Below are positions 8,288 to 17,061 of a stretch of 64,000 bases of DNA, in pieces. The translations under genes were made by a program, and so were the position numbers. Positions within the stretch are counted from its first letter, which is position 1. Each line of letters begins with the position of its first letter. The notes under the pieces were generated by a model that was not told the origin of the DNA, did no database searches, and saw only the letters and a list, made by a program, of their open reading frames with translations. Source of the stretch: Halomonas sp. Lineage in GTDB: Bacteria; Pseudomonadota; Gammaproteobacteria; Pseudomonadales; Halomonadaceae. The stretch covers positions 1 through 64,000 of the forward strand of contig NZ_JAFWFN010000030.1 in NCBI RefSeq assembly GCF_017515565.1, read 5' to 3'.

Positions 8288-10138
8288 TTATTGATAACCC
8301 TCTGCCTGCAAGTGAAATAACGAGGCATAGCGGCCGTTGTCAGCCAGCAGTGTCTCATGGGTGCCGTGCTCAATAATGCGTCCCTGGTCGATGACCAAAA
8401 TTTGGTCGGCGCTACGCACAGTGGAGAAGCGGTGGGAGATTAAGATCGTCATCTTATCGCTGCTGTGTTCACGAAACCGGGCGAACACTTCTGCTTCTGC
8501 GGCGGCATCCATCGCTGCTGTTGGCTCGTCGAGCACCAGGATGTCGGCGTTTTTGCGCATGTAGGCTCGTGAGAGGGCAATTTTCTGCCATTGGCCGCCC
8601 GACAGCTCTTGGCCGTTTTTAAACCAACGGCCAAGCTGGGTTTGGTAGCCACTCGGCATGCGGGTAATAAAGTCATCTGCCATGCCGTTATGCGCCGCTT
8701 GCTGCCAGCGTTGCTCATCGTCAAACGCCTGTGTATCGCCGACGCCTAAGTTTTCACCCACCGAAAGCTGATAACGGACAAAATCCTGGAAGATAACGCC
8801 CACGCGCTCTCTTAATGCCTGGGTATCCCATGTTTTAAGGTCACTACCATCTAACAAAATCCGCCCTTTGGTCGGGTGGTAAAGCCGCGTTAACAGCTTA
8901 ATCAGCGTGGTTTTCCCCGAGCCGTTTTCCCCGACTAGGGCGATACTTTTGCCTGGTGCTAAATGTAGAGAAATATCGTGCAGTACCTCGCTACCCCCTG
9001 GGTAGGCAAAGCTAACATGCTCAAAGCGCAGCCCGTCCCCTGGCGTTACGCCTTGGGTTAAGTGGCCCGTTTCAGTTTCTGTCGGCTGCTCAAGGTATTC
9101 ATAAAGGTTGGATAAGTAGAGGTTGTCTTCATACATGCCGCTTATGGCGGTCAGGCTGGCAGATAGTGCTCCCTGGCCCTGCTTGAATACCATTAAATAC
9201 ATGGTCATTTGGCCAAGTGTGAGCGCCCCCACAATGGTTTCCACCACCACCCAGCCGTAAGCGGCGTAAAAGGTGAGCGTGCCAAGCAGGCCGAGGATAA
9301 ACCCCCAGCTTTCTCGACGCAGCGTTAGAAGGCGTTCTTCAACAAACAGTCGGTTGAAGATGTCTCGGTAGCGTTGCAAAAACAAGGGCTCTAAACCGAA
9401 GAGCTTCACTTCTTTAATACTGTCTTCCCTGGCCAGCACTGTTTCTAAATACATCTGCATGCGGGCCTGGGGCGAACGCCAGCGAAATAGCCGAAACGCA
9501 TCGCCGGAAAATTTCGCTTCTGAAAGAAACACCGGCAGCGCGCCAACAACTAAAATAAGCAGTGCCCAGGGGGAAAACTGCACCAGTAAGAAACCAAAGC
9601 TCGCCAGGGAAATGGCGTTTTGCATCAGCCCAAAGGTTTTATTGACTAAGGCAAGCGGGCGGGTAGAGGCTTCACGCCGGGCTCGGGTGAGCTTGTCGTA
9701 TAGCTCTGAATCTTCGAATTGGCCCAGTGAAAGCGTGCCCGCTTTTTCTAAAATCATTACGTTGACTTTGTTGCCCAGCAGGGCTCTTAGCAGCGATTGC
9801 TGGGCCGATAGCCCACGCTGGGCCAGGGCAATTAACGCAATAATCACGCCTTCAAGGGCCACCAAACCTAATACTGGCGTTAGCGTTTCCCAGAGATTGG
9901 GGGCACTCTCTGCCTGATAGCTTTCCATGGCCGCCACTACGCCATCGACAATTAACTGGCCGACCCAAGCGGCAACGGCGGGCAGTACGCCAGCCACTAA
10001 GGTGCACAGGGCTAAACCCAGCATCATCCAGCGGGAGGTTTCCCAAACAAGGGTAAGCGCGCTGCGGCTATAGCGGAAAACGCTAAAGAAGCCGCTGAAG
10101 GGGGAGTGGGGCGGTGAAGGTGATGGTGGCGGTGTCAT
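8288..10138 (-). CDS. ABC transporter, fused permease and ATPase (type-1 exporter)
   Basis: 616 residues with an N-terminal type-1 exporter membrane domain (about 35-335, six hydrophobic segments) and a C-terminal ATPase domain with Walker A GENGSGKTT, signature LSGGQWQK and Walker B ILVLDEPTAAMD followed by the switch histidine ISHR. Half-transporters like this form homodimers or heterodimers and export lipids, peptides or drugs; substrate is not indicated. No partner ABC gene is adjacent. The assigned ATG at 10138 gives a proline-rich start (MTPPPSPSPP) without a clear ribosome site, so the true start may be internal. Not obviously in an operon. Confidence 0.88.
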   Translation of the reverse strand: MTPPPSPSPPHSPFSGFFSVFRYSRSALTLVWETSRWMMLGLALCTLVAGVLPAVAAWVGQLIVDGVVAAMESYQAESAPNLWETLTPVLGLVALEGVIIALIALAQRGLSAQQSLLRALLGNKVNVMILEKAGTLSLGQFEDSELYDKLTRARREASTRPLALVNKTFGLMQNAISLASFGFLLVQFSPWALLILVVGALPVFLSEAKFSGDAFRLFRWRSPQARMQMYLETVLAREDSIKEVKLFGLEPLFLQRYRDIFNRLFVEERLLTLRRESWGFILGLLGTLTFYAAYGWVVVETIVGALTLGQMTMYLMVFKQGQGALSASLTAISGMYEDNLYLSNLYEYLEQPTETETGHLTQGVTPGDGLRFEHVSFAYPGGSEVLHDISLHLAPGKSIALVGENGSGKTTLIKLLTRLYHPTKGRILLDGSDLKTWDTQALRERVGVIFQDFVRYQLSVGENLGVGDTQAFDDEQRWQQAAHNGMADDFITRMPSGYQTQLGRWFKNGQELSGGQWQKIALSRAYMRKNADILVLDEPTAAMDAAAEAEVFARFREHSSDKMTILISHRFSTVRSADQILVIDQGRIIEHGTHETLLADNGRYASLFHLQAEGYQ

Positions 10139-10245
10139 TGATCAGCAACGTAACAAAAGAGGTTGCTATGATGAGGTGCTTTGGCGTTGATAGCCAGCCT
10201 ACTGCCCGCAGTATTTAAGCTGCGTAGCAGTAGACGTGGGGAGTG

Positions 10246-11853
10246 TTAAAGCGGTAATACAGCGCCGTCGGTGCGGGGCTCGGTGCCACCTTGTAGAACG
10301 CCGGTATTAGGGTCGCGCACAATAATTTGGCCTCGTCCAAAACTGATCGAGTCCGCTACTTTGACAACCTCATGGCCACGACGCGCTAGCGCCAAGGCAA
10401 GGTGGTTGGGGAAGTCGGCCTCTACTTCAACCGTTTTACCTTTTGTCCACTTCCAGCGGGGCATGTCTAACGCCGCCTGGGGATTTAAGTGGTCATCCAA
10501 CATGGCCGTGACGACCTGCACCTGCCCTTGAGGTTGCATGTAGCCGCCCATCACGCCAAACGGCCCAACGGCTTGGTTATCTTTAGTAATAAAGCCGGGG
10601 ATGATGGTGTGATAGGTGCGCTTGCCGGGTGCTAAGGCATTAGGGTGCTGTGGGTCTAAAGAGAACGACCAGCCGCGGTTTTGCAGGCTGATACCCGTGC
10701 CCGGCACCACCATGCCTGAACCGAAGCCTTTAAAATTGCTCTGGATAAACGAGACCATATTCCCGTCACTATCGGCGGTCGCGAGGTATACCGTGCCTCC
10801 TTGCAACGGATTGCCATGGGCAGGGTCGACGGCTTGTTCGCTAATCAGCGCTGCGCGTGCTTTAAGGTAACTATCATCAAGCATTTGCTCGGTGGTGGGC
10901 GCCATCTCGGCACGCTCGGTAATGTATTTGAAACCGTCCATGTAGGCCAACTTAGTGGCTTCAATGCGCCGGTGCAGCGCTTCGACGGCGTCGCTTGCAG
11001 GTTCTGCCAGGCGTTCCAGCATGCCCAGCGCTTGTAGCACAATCATGCCGCTGCCGTTGGGAGGGATTTCCCAAATATCGTGTCCTTTGTAGCGCACGCT
11101 GATTGGCTCAACCCATTCGGGCTGGTAGGCCGCAAGGTCTTCTTTACGCAATAAACCGCCATGCTGATGAGAAAAAGCATCTATCGCTTCTGCCAGCTCG
11201 CCTTTATAGAAGGCCTCCGCTTTGGTTTCAGCAATGGCTTTTAAGCTTTTGGCATGATCGGGTGATGACCACAGCTCGCCGGGGCGCGGGGCGTGGCCAT
11301 TCGGTGCGAAGGTGTCAAACCAGGGTTTAAATGCGGCATCGGAATAAGTGGCGTAGGTATGGAAGGCTTCGTCCCACATTTGGTGAATCACAGGCGTTAC
11401 TGCAAAGCCTTCTTCTGCTAAGGCAATAGCCGGGGCGAGCAGTTCGGCAAACGGCAGCTTACCAAAGCGCTTGGAAAGCGCCGCCCAGGCGGCAGGGGCG
11501 CCAGGTACGGTAACCGGTAGCATGCCGTGGTTGGGGATAGCGTCGTGGCCAAGCGCTTTAAAGTTCGCAATGGTAGCGGCATGGGGAGCCGGGCCGCTGG
11601 CATTGAGACCGTGTAGCTTTCCGTTTACCCATACAATGGCAAAGGCATCGCTGCCCAGCCCGTTGGAGGTGGGTTCTACGACGGTGAGCGCTGCTGCCGA
11701 GGCAATGGCAGCATCAATAGCATTGCCGCCCTGTTGCAAAATAGTAATGCCTGCTTGGGCGGCTAAAGGCTGCGAGGTAGCTACCATGCTGCGTTTACCA
11801 AAAGTGGCCATGCGACGGGAGGCGCTGGGATAGTAAAGAGCGTCGTTGTGCAT
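10246..11853 (-). CDS. Gamma-glutamyltransferase-like Ntn hydrolase, no signal peptide
   Basis: 535 residues of the gamma-glutamyltranspeptidase family, which process themselves at an internal threonine and then hydrolyse or transfer gamma-glutamyl groups. Seen are GGNAIDAAIA near the N-terminus, PNGSG before the junction, and GGTVYLATADSDGN, where the threonine (about T354) should be the new N-terminal nucleophile of the small subunit. I take the ATG at 11853 because AAGGAA precedes it by 5 bases; an upstream frame to 11907 adds 18 polar residues without a ribosome site. There is no signal peptide, unlike periplasmic GGT, so the enzyme is probably cytoplasmic and its substrate may not be glutathione; some members are cephalosporin acylase-like. 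Confidence 0.85.
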   Translation of the reverse strand: MHNDALYYPSASRRMATFGKRSMVATSQPLAAQAGITILQQGGNAIDAAIASAAALTVVEPTSNGLGSDAFAIVWVNGKLHGLNASGPAPHAATIANFKALGHDAIPNHGMLPVTVPGAPAAWAALSKRFGKLPFAELLAPAIALAEEGFAVTPVIHQMWDEAFHTYATYSDAAFKPWFDTFAPNGHAPRPGELWSSPDHAKSLKAIAETKAEAFYKGELAEAIDAFSHQHGGLLRKEDLAAYQPEWVEPISVRYKGHDIWEIPPNGSGMIVLQALGMLERLAEPASDAVEALHRRIEATKLAYMDGFKYITERAEMAPTTEQMLDDSYLKARAALISEQAVDPAHGNPLQGGTVYLATADSDGNMVSFIQSNFKGFGSGMVVPGTGISLQNRGWSFSLDPQHPNALAPGKRTYHTIIPGFITKDNQAVGPFGVMGGYMQPQGQVQVVTAMLDDHLNPQAALDMPRWKWTKGKTVEVEADFPNHLALALARRGHEVVKVADSISFGRGQIIVRDPNTGVLQGGTEPRTDGAVLPL

Positions 11854-12039
11854 GCGATTCCTTGTGCTGTTGTTAGGCTTTGTACGAACACTGGCTACGT
11901 TCAACAATAGGGTGTTAAAAATCGCCCCAAAATACTCATTTACACCCAGTAAACTCCGCTTTTTTGTTGATTTTCTTGTCTAGTCTTAGCTCGCCGACTT
12001 TTCGTATAAAGCCTGGTGTATTTGTGAGTTGAGCGATCG

Positions 12040-12570
12040 CTAGGTAATAAACAGGGCGCCATAAATTAACGCACCCATCACCACAAAAGCAGGATGCGTT
12101 TTGAAACGGATAAGCGCGATAGCAGCCACTATGCCGATGATCAGCGTATGGATGGCCCCGCTGGTGTTAATGCTTTCAAGTAAAAAACCTAAGGTGAGCC
12201 AGGCCATCATAATCGCAATCACCGGGCGTACCCATTGGCTCATGCGCTTAACGCGGGGCGAGTTACGATGGCGGTATAGCAAGCCCAAAGCACCCAGCAT
12301 CAGCAGCAAAGAGGGAATAACGGTAGCCGCAACGGCGATGAACGCGCCGCCAATACCGGCGACCTCATAGCCCACATAGCCAGCCATTTTGGTCGCAATA
12401 GGACTGGGCAGCGCATTGCCCAGGGCCAGCGTTTCGGCAAACCCTTGAGCGCTCATCCAGCCGTAGCGGCCGACGACTTCTGCCTCTATTAAGGGAATGA
12501 TGGCGGGGCCGCCGCCGTAGCCGATAATGTTGGGAATAAAAAACGCTAGGAATAGCTCCCAATAAATCAT
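12040..12570 (-). CDS. Chromate transporter (CHR) short-chain subunit, second gene
   Basis: 176 residues, a single CHR domain with the family signature GYGGGPAIIPLIEAEVV near the N-terminus and an ALPSPIATKMAGYVGY segment. Short-chain CHR proteins work as pairs with opposite membrane topology and are linked to chromate efflux, though many have unproven substrates. Its ATG overlaps the stop of the upstream CHR gene (ATGA, 12567-12570), which indicates tight translational coupling. Four to five hydrophobic segments. Confidence 0.87.
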   Translation of the reverse strand: MIYWELFLAFFIPNIIGYGGGPAIIPLIEAEVVGRYGWMSAQGFAETLALGNALPSPIATKMAGYVGYEVAGIGGAFIAVAATVIPSLLLMLGALGLLYRHRNSPRVKRMSQWVRPVIAIMMAWLTLGFLLESINTSGAIHTLIIGIVAAIALIRFKTHPAFVVMGALIYGALFIT

Positions 12571-13142
12571 GTGGAACCCTCCACGCGTTTTCTGCCCGTA
12601 GGGCGTAGCAGGGCCGTAAGCAGGATGGCGCCTATCACCCAGCCAGGGTGCACACCTAACCCGTAAATTAAGCCGCCTGCGACAACTGCCATTACCGCAC
12701 TTGCTAGCCAGCCCAGCGCTGCCTGGGATTTATCAAAAAAATCCCAGGTTAGCTGGCCCATCATTACCATCACCACTGGTACTACGGCTTGCCCCATGCC
12801 GCGTATCCACGCAACGTCGCGATAACGGCTGAAAATGCCTAACATTACAATCATCGCCACGATCATTGGCACTATCACGGCGATAACGGCCGCTATACAG
12901 CCACTAATGCCGCCCACTCGGTAGCCAATGTAGCCAGGCATTTTGGTGGCGATGGGGCCTGGGAGGGTATTGCCAATGGCGAGAATATCGGCAAACTCTT
13001 CATCATTGAGCCACTGGTGGCGTTTGACCACTTCAGCATGCACCAGAGGAATCATGGCGGGGCCGCCGCCAAAGCCAAAAATACCAATCCGGAAGAACGC
13101 CCAAAATAGCGCCGTCTGCTTCATTGGAGTAACGCTCGACAC
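12567..13142 (-). CDS. Chromate transporter (CHR) short-chain subunit, first gene
   Basis: 191 residues, one CHR domain with GFGGGPAMIPLVHAEVV and TLPGPIATKMPGYIGY. It is the upstream half of the pair with the gene at 12040-12570. Assigned GTG start at 13142; an ATG six codons in (13124) is equally possible because neither has a clear ribosome site. A divergent GntR-family regulator begins 151 bases away, with an 18-bp perfect palindrome between them, so the pair may be repressed by that regulator. Because FCD-type GntR proteins usually sense organic acids, the natural substrate may not be chromate (inference). Confidence 0.87.
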   Translation of the reverse strand: MSSVTPMKQTALFWAFFRIGIFGFGGGPAMIPLVHAEVVKRHQWLNDEEFADILAIGNTLPGPIATKMPGYIGYRVGGISGCIAAVIAVIVPMIVAMIVMLGIFSRYRDVAWIRGMGQAVVPVVMVMMGQLTWDFFDKSQAALGWLASAVMAVVAGGLIYGLGVHPGWVIGAILLTALLRPTGRKRVEGST

Positions 13143-13189
13143 AAAGGCATTAAAGAAACCATCGCACTACCTATTTATCGTTTATGAGT

Positions 13190-13207
13190 TAAAAAATCGA
13201 TTTTTTA
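13190..13207. promoter_or_regulatory. 18-bp perfect palindrome between chr pair and gntR, candidate operator
   Basis: TAAAAAATCGATTTTTTA is a perfect inverted repeat. It sits 48 bases before the CHR start and 86 bases before the GntR start, in the only shared control region of the two divergent units. A GntR-family operator is the simplest reading, though it does not match the usual TNGTNNNACNA core. Confidence 0.45.
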
Positions 13208-13292
13208 GTTAAAGTAGAATATAGGCGAACCTACTCAAAGGCGTCAACACGTAGCGGTCAAGCACGCGCAAGCTGCCCAAAAGGAATCTCCC

Positions 13293-13958
13293 ATGAGTAA
13301 AGCTATCCCGCCTGTCAGCACGGCATCCAGCCGCATTTACGAGACGCTGCGCAAGGATTTGGTAAACGGCCAGTTTGCTGCCGGTGAGAAATTGGCGATC
13401 AATGCGCTCAAAGAGCAATACCAGGTCGGGCTCAGTCCTTTGCGTGAGGCATTGAATAAATTGGCCGCGTATGGGCTGTTGATTCAAGAGAATCAGCGGG
13501 GCTTTAAAGTGCCTACGCTTTCCAGAAAGGAGTTGGACGATATCGCCCAGATGCGTCTAGAGCTTGAAGGCATGGCGCTTGAACGCGCCATTGCCCAGGG
13601 CGATGCCGCTTGGGAAGCCGACCTGTTGGGAGCGGCACACCGCTTAAAGCGCGCTGACATTAGTTTGGATAAAGGTGAAGAGTGGGAACAGTTGCACACG
13701 CAGTTTCACCGTACTCTAGTGGCTCCTTGCGGTTCAGTATGGCTGCTGCGGTTTATTGAGCAGCTTCATGACCAGTTTGACCGCTACCGCCGGTTAGGCC
13801 CAAAAATGCCGGCGATTCGTCAAGAGCTGGATGAGCAGCACCACGCGCTGGTAGCACTTGCATTAAAACGCGACAGTCAAGCAGCCCGTCAGCTGATGGA
13901 CGAGCATATTCATACTTCCTATGAAGTGGCATTAGCGCGTTATCAGGAACATGCTTAA
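13293..13958 (+). CDS. GntR family transcriptional regulator, FCD subfamily
   Basis: 221 residues: winged-helix DNA-binding domain (about 10-75, with IYETLRKDLVNGQFAAGEKL and LSPLREALNKLAAYGLL) followed by an all-helical FCD ligand domain (about 85-210; the metal/ligand histidines may include those of QFHRTLV and DEQHHALVAL). Members usually respond to organic acids or sugar acids. AAGGAATCTCCC precedes the ATG. It is divergent from the chromate-type transporter pair and is its likely regulator. Confidence 0.9.
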   Translation: MSKAIPPVSTASSRIYETLRKDLVNGQFAAGEKLAINALKEQYQVGLSPLREALNKLAAYGLLIQENQRGFKVPTLSRKELDDIAQMRLELEGMALERAIAQGDAAWEADLLGAAHRLKRADISLDKGEEWEQLHTQFHRTLVAPCGSVWLLRFIEQLHDQFDRYRRLGPKMPAIRQELDEQHHALVALALKRDSQAARQLMDEHIHTSYEVALARYQEHA

Positions 13959-14056
13959 AGCAATAACCGTTGCCTGAAGGTACACTTGCCTGCTCTAAGT
14001 AGCTGGCGGCTGCGGTCACCATACCCCTGAATTCAGCACCGAAGGTAGTAGGCATA

Positions 14057-14620
14057 ATGCAAGCAACAGACAGCACCATTATCGAGCAAACGTTAGCGTG
14101 GGTACGTAGCTTTATTGTGGAGCACAATATTTGCCCTTTCGCTAAACGAGAGTTAGAGGGAGGCAGTATTCGCGTAGAAGTGGTGCGCTCGAAAAAGATG
14201 GAAGTCGCTCTGGAAGAGCTGATGGCTGAGATTGAGTGGCTTAACGAACACCCTGAGACAGAGACGACGCTACTGGTATTTCCCACGCTGTTTAAAAGCT
14301 TCGACCACTATTTAGATTACGTTGAGCTGGCAGAAAGCCTGCTGGAAGAGCAGGGCTACGGCGGTATCTATCAGCTAGCCACTTTCCACCCAGATTATTG
14401 CTTTGCCGATGCCGACCCGGAGGATGCTTCGAACTACACCAACCGCTCGCCCTATGCGATGGTGCATCTGCTGCGCGAAGCCAGCGTTGAGAAAGCGATT
14501 GCTTTTTATGGCGATACGGCACAGATCCCTGAGCGCAATATTGCCCATTTAACCGCCATGGGTAGCGCCGCTGCCGAAGCGCAGCTACAGCGCTGTATCA
14601 CTCATCCGTCTGATGAATAA
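14057..14620 (+). CDS. DUF1415 domain-containing protein
   Basis: 187 residues covering the whole DUF1415 family, recognisable from WVRSFIVEHNICPFAK near the N-terminus, TTLLVFPTLF in the middle and the PDYCFADADPED...NRSPYAM region. The family is common in gammaproteobacteria and cyanobacteria; its function is unknown. The conserved cysteine in NICPFAK and aspartates in the DADPED stretch are the residues most likely to matter. The last 23 bases overlap, on the other strand, the remnant of a GGDEF gene. Confidence 0.85.
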   Translation: MQATDSTIIEQTLAWVRSFIVEHNICPFAKRELEGGSIRVEVVRSKKMEVALEELMAEIEWLNEHPETETTLLVFPTLFKSFDHYLDYVELAESLLEEQGYGGIYQLATFHPDYCFADADPEDASNYTNRSPYAMVHLLREASVEKAIAFYGDTAQIPERNIAHLTAMGSAAAEAQLQRCITHPSDE

Positions 14621-14696
14621 CCAGCTGATGCTTGCCTTTGCTTTTTGCTTTGTACAAGGCAGCATCGGCCAAGTGCGCTAATCCGCTGATAAGGCT
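14598..14696 (-). pseudogene. Fossil 3' end of a diguanylate cyclase (GGDEF) gene
   Basis: Read on the minus strand, this 32-codon open stretch ends ...LADAALYKAKSKGKHQ-LVIHQTDE and a stop. The core ADAALYKAKSKGKHQ is the standard C-terminus of GGDEF domains (consensus ADxALYxAKxxGRN). Directly upstream in the same frame is a stop, and the remaining GGDEF domain is absent: the GNAT gene occupies the place. The tail lies partly over the 3' end of the DUF1415 gene. It is a remnant left by deletion or replacement of a diguanylate cyclase gene. Confidence 0.75.
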
Positions 14697-15181
14697 TTAT
14701 GCATAACGTGGGTAGTCACCAACCCATGCGTTGCATGATGGAAAGCGTTGGGTACGCTGCCTACAATCTTAAAGCCAAGCTGCTGCCATAAAGTCACTGC
14801 AATCTCGTTAGTCGCCACGACGGCGTTAAACTGCATGGCCAAAAAGCCTAGCTCGCGAGCGACCTGTTGGGAGTGTTCACACATACCTCTTGCAACCCCT
14901 TTGCCACGTGCGGCTGGCGTTACCATATAGCCACAGTTGCATACGTGCTTGCCCGGGCCAGCAGCATTAGCTTTCAAGTAGTAGCTGCCTAACAACTGAC
15001 CTTGTGAATCCTTGGCTACAAACGTTGCTTTGGGGCCGCGACACCATAGTTGGTAGGCATCGTCAAAGTTAATCTCAGGATCTATCGCGTAGGTTTCCTG
15101 TGCCGCTACAATAGCTTGGAAGGTTGGCCAAAACGTAGCGAAGTCATCCGCGGTCATCGGTGTAAACTGGTGTGCTTGCAT
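14678..15181 (-). CDS. GNAT family N-acetyltransferase
   Basis: 167 residues with the GNAT acetyl-CoA binding motif A seen as VTPAARGKGVARGMCEHSQ (the R/Q-x-x-G-x-G/A pattern) followed by a motif B region ending in NEIAVTLWQQLGFKIVG. The family moves an acetyl group from acetyl-CoA to an amine; the acceptor is unknown. AAGGAAAA precedes the ATG. Its 3' end abuts the remnant of a GGDEF gene, so this gene, or a deletion bringing it in, probably replaced that gene. Confidence 0.88.
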   Translation of the reverse strand: MQAHQFTPMTADDFATFWPTFQAIVAAQETYAIDPEINFDDAYQLWCRGPKATFVAKDSQGQLLGSYYLKANAAGPGKHVCNCGYMVTPAARGKGVARGMCEHSQQVARELGFLAMQFNAVVATNEIAVTLWQQLGFKIVGSVPNAFHHATHGLVTTHVMHKALSAD

Positions 15182-15291
15182 GGGCGTGTTTTCCTTCAGC
15201 TAAGGCGTAGCGTACGTTAGCACACTCTGATGCGACTCGGCGCTCACCTGAGTATTCCTGTTAAGAACTGCAACACTGCATAGGCTGAGCC

Positions 15292-15924
15292 ATGACAATA
15301 GAGAGTGCACTGACTTACTTTTTAGCAATTTTTGTTTTTGCGATTACGCCAGGGCCTGGCATATTTGCACTGCTGGCTAAAGGTATGTCGGCGGGCGCTC
15401 GACCTTGTCTACCGCTTGCCTTAGGAATGACCCTAAGCGATCTGATTTATCTATTGTTGGCTTTCTATGGGCTTGCCGCGCTGGCTGAGAACTGGGGAGA
15501 GGCATTTACGGTGTTGCGTTATGTGGGCGCGGCTTACCTGTTTTATCTTGGTTGGAAAATGTGGACAGCCGAAGTAACGAACCACACGCTGTTATCTGCT
15601 CAGCACAACAGCAGCGTGCCAACCCGTGATGCTATCAAAGGGTTAACGCAGGGCTTCTTAATTTCGGCTTCTAACCCAAAAGTCATCCTCTTCTATATTG
15701 CTTTCTTACCCACGTTTATTGATCTGACCGTGCTGAACCGTAGCGATATGGTACTAGTGGTGGGCTTAACGATGGTGGGGTTGATGTTAGGGCTAATGCT
15801 GGTGGCGTCATTTGCATCGTCGGCGCGGCGGTTTTTTCAATCCGAACGTGCTCAAAAAGGCACCAACCGCACAGCAGGGTCACTGATGTTGGCGGCGGGC
15901 GCTTTTCTGATCGCAAAAGGGTAG
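15292..15924 (+). CDS. LysE family amino-acid exporter
   Basis: 210 residues with six hydrophobic segments and the LysE/RhtB signature near the N-terminus (ITPGPGIFALLAKGMSAG) plus GFLISASNPKVILFYIAFLP in the middle. The family exports amino acids or homoserine lactone-like compounds across the inner membrane. Substrate not predictable. It stands alone; its convergent neighbour is an LLM oxidoreductase. Confidence 0.9.
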   Translation: MTIESALTYFLAIFVFAITPGPGIFALLAKGMSAGARPCLPLALGMTLSDLIYLLLAFYGLAALAENWGEAFTVLRYVGAAYLFYLGWKMWTAEVTNHTLLSAQHNSSVPTRDAIKGLTQGFLISASNPKVILFYIAFLPTFIDLTVLNRSDMVLVVGLTMVGLMLGLMLVASFASSARRFFQSERAQKGTNRTAGSLMLAAGAFLIAKG

Positions 15925-15957
15925 AGCAGTAAAACGCAGCTATAAACCGAAAGTGGC

Positions 15958-16950
15958 TTAGCGAGCGGCCTCTGCAACAATTTCATAGCTGCGTATGCGA
16001 TCCGCATGATCGTAAAAGTCGCTATTAACCATTAGCTCATCGGCCCCTGTTTGCGCTTGGAAAGCCTCTAGCGCTGCTTTGACGGTTTCAGGGCCACCAA
16101 TGATAGCTGCCCCAAGAAACTGCCCTACCTGAGCCTGCTCAACCGGTGTCCAGTCTAGCTGCTCAACCGGAGGCAGCGACTGGGTAGGTTTGCCGCGGAT
16201 TAGGTTTAGAAACTTCTGCTGAGAGGTGGTGGCTAGGTAGTGCGCCATGGCGTCACTTTCAGCGGCGATCACCGGCAGGCCGACCATGGCATAAGGCTTG
16301 GAAAGATGTTCAGAGGGGCGGAAGTTGTCACGATAGAGCCGCAGCGCTTCAAATAAGTAGCCTGGCGCAAATTGGGCCGCAAAGGCAAAGGGCAGCCCTA
16401 GCTTAGCGGCTAACTGGGCGCTATAGCCACTGGAGCCAAGTAGCCAAATGGGCACATGGGTATTTTGCCCCGGCACAGCTTTTACATGCTGATGGGGCTC
16501 CGCTTCGCCTAAGTAGCGGCGTAGCTCTTCAAGCTGCTCAGGGAAGTCATCCACACCGGCATGCATACTCCGCCGCATGGCGCGCATAGTGGCTCCATCC
16601 GACCCCGGTGCCCGGCCAAGCCCTAAGTCAATTCGGCCGGGGTAGAGCGTTTCAAGCGTGCCAAACTGCTCCGCGATCACCAGCGGTGGATGGTTAGGTA
16701 GCATGATGCCGCCACTGCCAACTCTTAGGGTGGACGTTTGGCCAGCTACATGGCCAATCAGTACTGCGGTGGCAGCGCTGGCGATGCCCGCGATATTGTG
16801 GTGTTCAGCCAGCCAGTAGCGTGTATAGCCAAGCTGCTCTGCTCGCTGCGCCAAGGCAACGCTGTTATCGAACGTTTCAGCGGCGCTGCCGCCTTGGCGA
16901 ATGGGCGCTAAATCCAGCACAGAAAGTGCCGTGGTAGCGAGTTGGCTCAT
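15958..16950 (-). CDS. LLM-class (luciferase-like) FMN-dependent oxidoreductase
   Basis: 330 residues of the bacterial luciferase-like superfamily, TIM barrel. Typical are [13 protein letters not shown] at the start, [42 protein letters not shown], and [13 protein letters not shown]. This is the YhbW/MsnO8-like group, single-component or reductase-dependent flavin enzymes with mostly unknown substrates. No flavin reductase is adjacent. It is not obviously in an operon with the SDR gene upstream. Confidence 0.9.
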   Translation of the reverse strand: MSQLATTALSVLDLAPIRQGGSAAETFDNSVALAQRAEQLGYTRYWLAEHHNIAGIASAATAVLIGHVAGQTSTLRVGSGGIMLPNHPPLVIAEQFGTLETLYPGRIDLGLGRAPGSDGATMRAMRRSMHAGVDDFPEQLEELRRYLGEAEPHQHVKAVPGQNTHVPIWLLGSSGYSAQLAAKLGLPFAFAAQFAPGYLFEALRLYRDNFRPSEHLSKPYAMVGLPVIAAESDAMAHYLATTSQQKFLNLIRGKPTQSLPPVEQLDWTPVEQAQVGQFLGAAIIGGPETVKAALEAFQAQTGADELMVNSDFYDHADRIRSYEIVAEAAR

Positions 16951-17061
16951 GGGTCACCCGCAAGACGGAACATGTGGCGCGCTAAGCTAATTAGCACGCT
17001 TGGTAATTAACCGTTATGTGGGCACATGCAGGCAAATACAAGCCATAAGCGTTCGAGCGAC

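Noticed and set aside
12040..13142. A frameshifted single long chromate transporter
   Set aside because: Each frame carries its own complete CHR signature and they meet by a natural ATGA overlap, as in known short-chain pairs.
13209..13487. 92-codon minus-strand frame over the GntR gene start
   Set aside because: Mirror frame with no domain; the GntR gene on the other strand is well supported.
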